Shown in pieces: positions 62,470 to 64,000 of a stretch of 64,000 nucleotides of DNA. The notes under the pieces are model-generated. The model ran no database searches and was not told the DNA's origin. It worked only from the letters and a program-made list of their open reading frames with translations. The first letter of the stretch is position 1. Each line of letters starts with the position of its first letter. Source of the stretch: Erythrobacter donghaensis (lineage in GTDB: Bacteria > Pseudomonadota > Alphaproteobacteria > Sphingomonadales > Sphingomonadaceae); assembly GCF_002155425.1 (NCBI RefSeq), contig NZ_MUYG01000009.1, positions 400,868 through 464,867 on the forward strand. The letters run 5' to 3'. A program made the translations under genes and the position numbers.

Positions 62470-64000
62470 GATTGTGTTGAAAAACTCCTCCTTGCAATCG
62501 GGCTAAAGTATTGATTCTATGTCTTGGCAGACAAGCGGAGACGGTCGGATGATGGGTGAGCGGACGGTGGCGCAGGAGGCCCTGTTCTACAGCTTCAACC
62601 TGGAGCGGCATGTTCCGCAGGATCATTTGCTGCGCTCGATCGATCGGTTCGTCGACCTGTCGGGCATTCGCGAACATCTGCGTCCCTTCTACAGCTCGAC
62701 CGGACGACCGTCAGTTGATCCCGAGTTGATGATCCGGATGCTGATCATCGGCTACTGCATGGGCATCCGGTCCGAGCGGCGGCTGTGCGAGGAGGTGCAT
62801 GTCAACCTCGCCTATCGCTGGTTCTGCCGCCTGGGGCTGGAAGGCGATGTGCCCGACCACTCGACCTTCTCGAAGAACCGTCACGGTCGCTTCCGCGACA
62901 GTGATCTGCTGCGCCAGCTGTTCGAGACGACCGTGGCGCGCTGCATCGCCGAAGGACTGGTCGGCGGTGAAGGGTTCGCGGTCGATGGCAGCCTCGTGCG
63001 CGCCGATGTGAACCGCCAGCATGCCGTCGATCAGGCCGATGGCTTGCCGGACCCGGCCACCAGCCATGCCGTTCGCGAGTATCTGGCTGTGCTCGACGAT
63101 GCGGCCTTCGGGGGCGCAACCCCGGTGCCGCCCAAGCAGTTGGCGGTGGCCGATCCGGCCGCACGCTGGACAGCGGCAAGCCGCGAGCGTGCCTTCTTCG
63201 CCTATGCCACCAACTACCTCATTGATCTCCAGAACGCAGTGATCGTCGATGTCGAGGCGACCACCGCCATCCGTCAGGCCGAGGTGACCGCCCAGCGCCG
63301 CATGATCGACCGGACGCAGGAGCGCTTCGGCCTCTGGCCCGAGCGGCTCGTGGGCGACACCGGATATGGCGATGCAAGGAACCTGTCCTGGCTGGTCGAG
63401 GAGCGCGGCATCGAGCCGCACATCCCTGTGTTCGACAAGTCTGCCCGCCGCGATGATACCTTCGAGCGTTCGGCCTTCACCTTCGACCATGAGGATGACA
63501 GCTATATCTGCCCTGCTGGCAAGCGGCTGCGCCAGAGGCAGAAGGTCTATCGCGAGGAACGTCCGTTCGTCGATGAGAACGGCATGTTGCGTTACCGCGC
63601 CAGCAAGCTCGACTGCAGTGCCTGCGCTCTCAAGCCGCGCTGTTGCCCGACCCAACCAGCGCGCAAGATCCTGCGTTCAGTCCACGAGGGCGCCCGTGAT
63701 CTGGCCCGCGATATCGCCACGACCGACGCCTATCTGGTCTCGCGCCGCCAGCGCAAGAAGGTCGAGATGCTGTTCGCGCACCTCAAGCGCATCCTCAGGA
63801 TGGATCGCCTGCGCCTGCGAGGTCCAAACGGCGCAAGAGACGAGTTCCTCCTCGCAGCCACCGCCCAAAACCTCCGGAAAATGGCCAAGCTGATCCCCAT
63901 GCCAGCCACCACAGCCCCCGCATAAGCGGGGGCGAAGCCTCAGAGCGCCGCTCAGGCTCGCGCCAGCGCCGATCTCAGCGCCGGGTTTTTCAACACAATC
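62470..64000 (+). mobile_element. IS1182-family insertion sequence, ending at the window edge
   Basis: The left end starts with GATTGTGTTGAAAAAC (62470-62485) and its exact reverse complement, GTTTTTCAACACAATC, is at 63985-64000. Between them lies one transposase gene in the plus direction. The total is about 1.53 kb. The left end breaks a GNAT gene. Whether the right repeat extends further and what target duplication exists cannot be seen, because the sequence stops at the last base of the repeat. Confidence 0.9.
62519..63925 (+). CDS. IS1182-family transposase
   Basis: The protein has 468 residues. The IS1182 pattern is clear: QEALFYSFNLERHVPQDHLL, FYSSTGRPSVDPELMIRMLI, LCEEVHVNLAYRWFCRLGLE, DHSTFSKNRHGRF, then GDTGYGDARNL and a zinc-finger-like CPAGKRLR with CSACALKPRC. 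The catalytic residues of the DDE domain are probably Asp in FAVDGSLV, Asp in VGDTGYG and a late Glu in KKVEMLFAHLK. The frame is intact. An ATG pair at 62549-62554 (MMGERT) is an alternative start that matches other members better. Confidence 0.93.
   Translation: MSWQTSGDGRMMGERTVAQEALFYSFNLERHVPQDHLLRSIDRFVDLSGIREHLRPFYSSTGRPSVDPELMIRMLIIGYCMGIRSERRLCEEVHVNLAYRWFCRLGLEGDVPDHSTFSKNRHGRFRDSDLLRQLFETTVARCIAEGLVGGEGFAVDGSLVRADVNRQHAVDQADGLPDPATSHAVREYLAVLDDAAFGGATPVPPKQLAVADPAARWTAASRERAFFAYATNYLIDLQNAVIVDVEATTAIRQAEVTAQRRMIDRTQERFGLWPERLVGDTGYGDARNLSWLVEERGIEPHIPVFDKSARRDDTFERSAFTFDHEDDSYICPAGKRLRQRQKVYREERPFVDENGMLRYRASKLDCSACALKPRCCPTQPARKILRSVHEGARDLARDIATTDAYLVSRRQRKKVEMLFAHLKRILRMDRLRLRGPNGARDEFLLAATAQNLRKMAKLIPMPATTAPA

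Overview
The window looks like a chromosomal segment of a GC-rich alphaproteobacterium, most likely order Sphingomonadales, family Erythrobacteraceae (Erythrobacter/Porphyrobacter type). The basis is the split b/b' ATP synthase stalk genes, the zinc-ribbon family TIGR02300, exosortase-A-associated glycan genes, many secreted peptidases and the gene orders cmk-rpsA and ffh-rpsP-rimM-trmD-rplS. This placement is inference from recognised families; no rRNA gene is present. Almost all of the window is housekeeping DNA packed into short operons, often with 1-8 nt overlaps.

Layout. 1-4330: the start of glutamate synthase (gltB, cut by the window edge) and a divergent exosortase-A-associated pair (glycosyltransferase; O-glycosylation ligase). 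4429-9690: MaoC dehydratase, thiolase, a PNPOx-like protein and a D-aminoacylase-type amidohydrolase. 9706-14402 (minus): fabD, a secreted unknown, fabG, dnaN and a DUF2855 protein. 14438-19409: a divergent peptidoglycan-recycling-like pair (S66 LD-carboxypeptidase; MurC/Mpl-like ligase), an acyl-CoA synthetase and a PmtA-like methyltransferase. 21214-22423: rpsF-rpsR-rplI with a strong terminator, then amn. 24004-28694 (minus): M2 peptidase, beta-propeller lipoprotein, rimB-like protease, rimK and a RidA protein, tightly packed. 28771-34774 (minus): hydrolase, isomerase, lipoprotein, DUF2238, asd and a DPP-IV peptidase. 34919-41694 (minus): ffh-rpsP-rimM and trmD-rplS, split by five non-ribosomal genes. 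41827-42514: tRNA-Ala(GGC) and a TIGR02300 protein. 42684-48283 (plus): aroA, three tiny membrane proteins, an S33 peptidase, cmk and rpsA. 48407-52888: gloB, a quinone oxidoreductase and the ATP synthase F0 operon (atpI-B-E-F'-F). 53256-57160 (minus): ydbH-ynbE-ydbL, an intermembrane lipid-transport set. 57205-62247: radC, two unknown envelope proteins, purB, a LapA-like protein, pyrF and a VOC protein. 62363-64000: a GNAT gene broken by an IS1182-like element whose right inverted repeat ends at the last base of the window.

The most unusual content is in the non-coding and inserted DNA. There are several families of paired, inverted, hairpin-forming elements resembling REP/REPIN sequences. 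One, at 53022-53249, has two 84-nt arms of matching architecture whose hairpin sequences differ but still pair; partial copies lie beside TIGR02300 and rpsA. Another, 123 bp long, sits in frame inside trmD and adds about 41 residues. A third family (32419-32509 and 62260-62351) shows compensating changes in its arms. No CRISPR array, phage or defence locus was seen.
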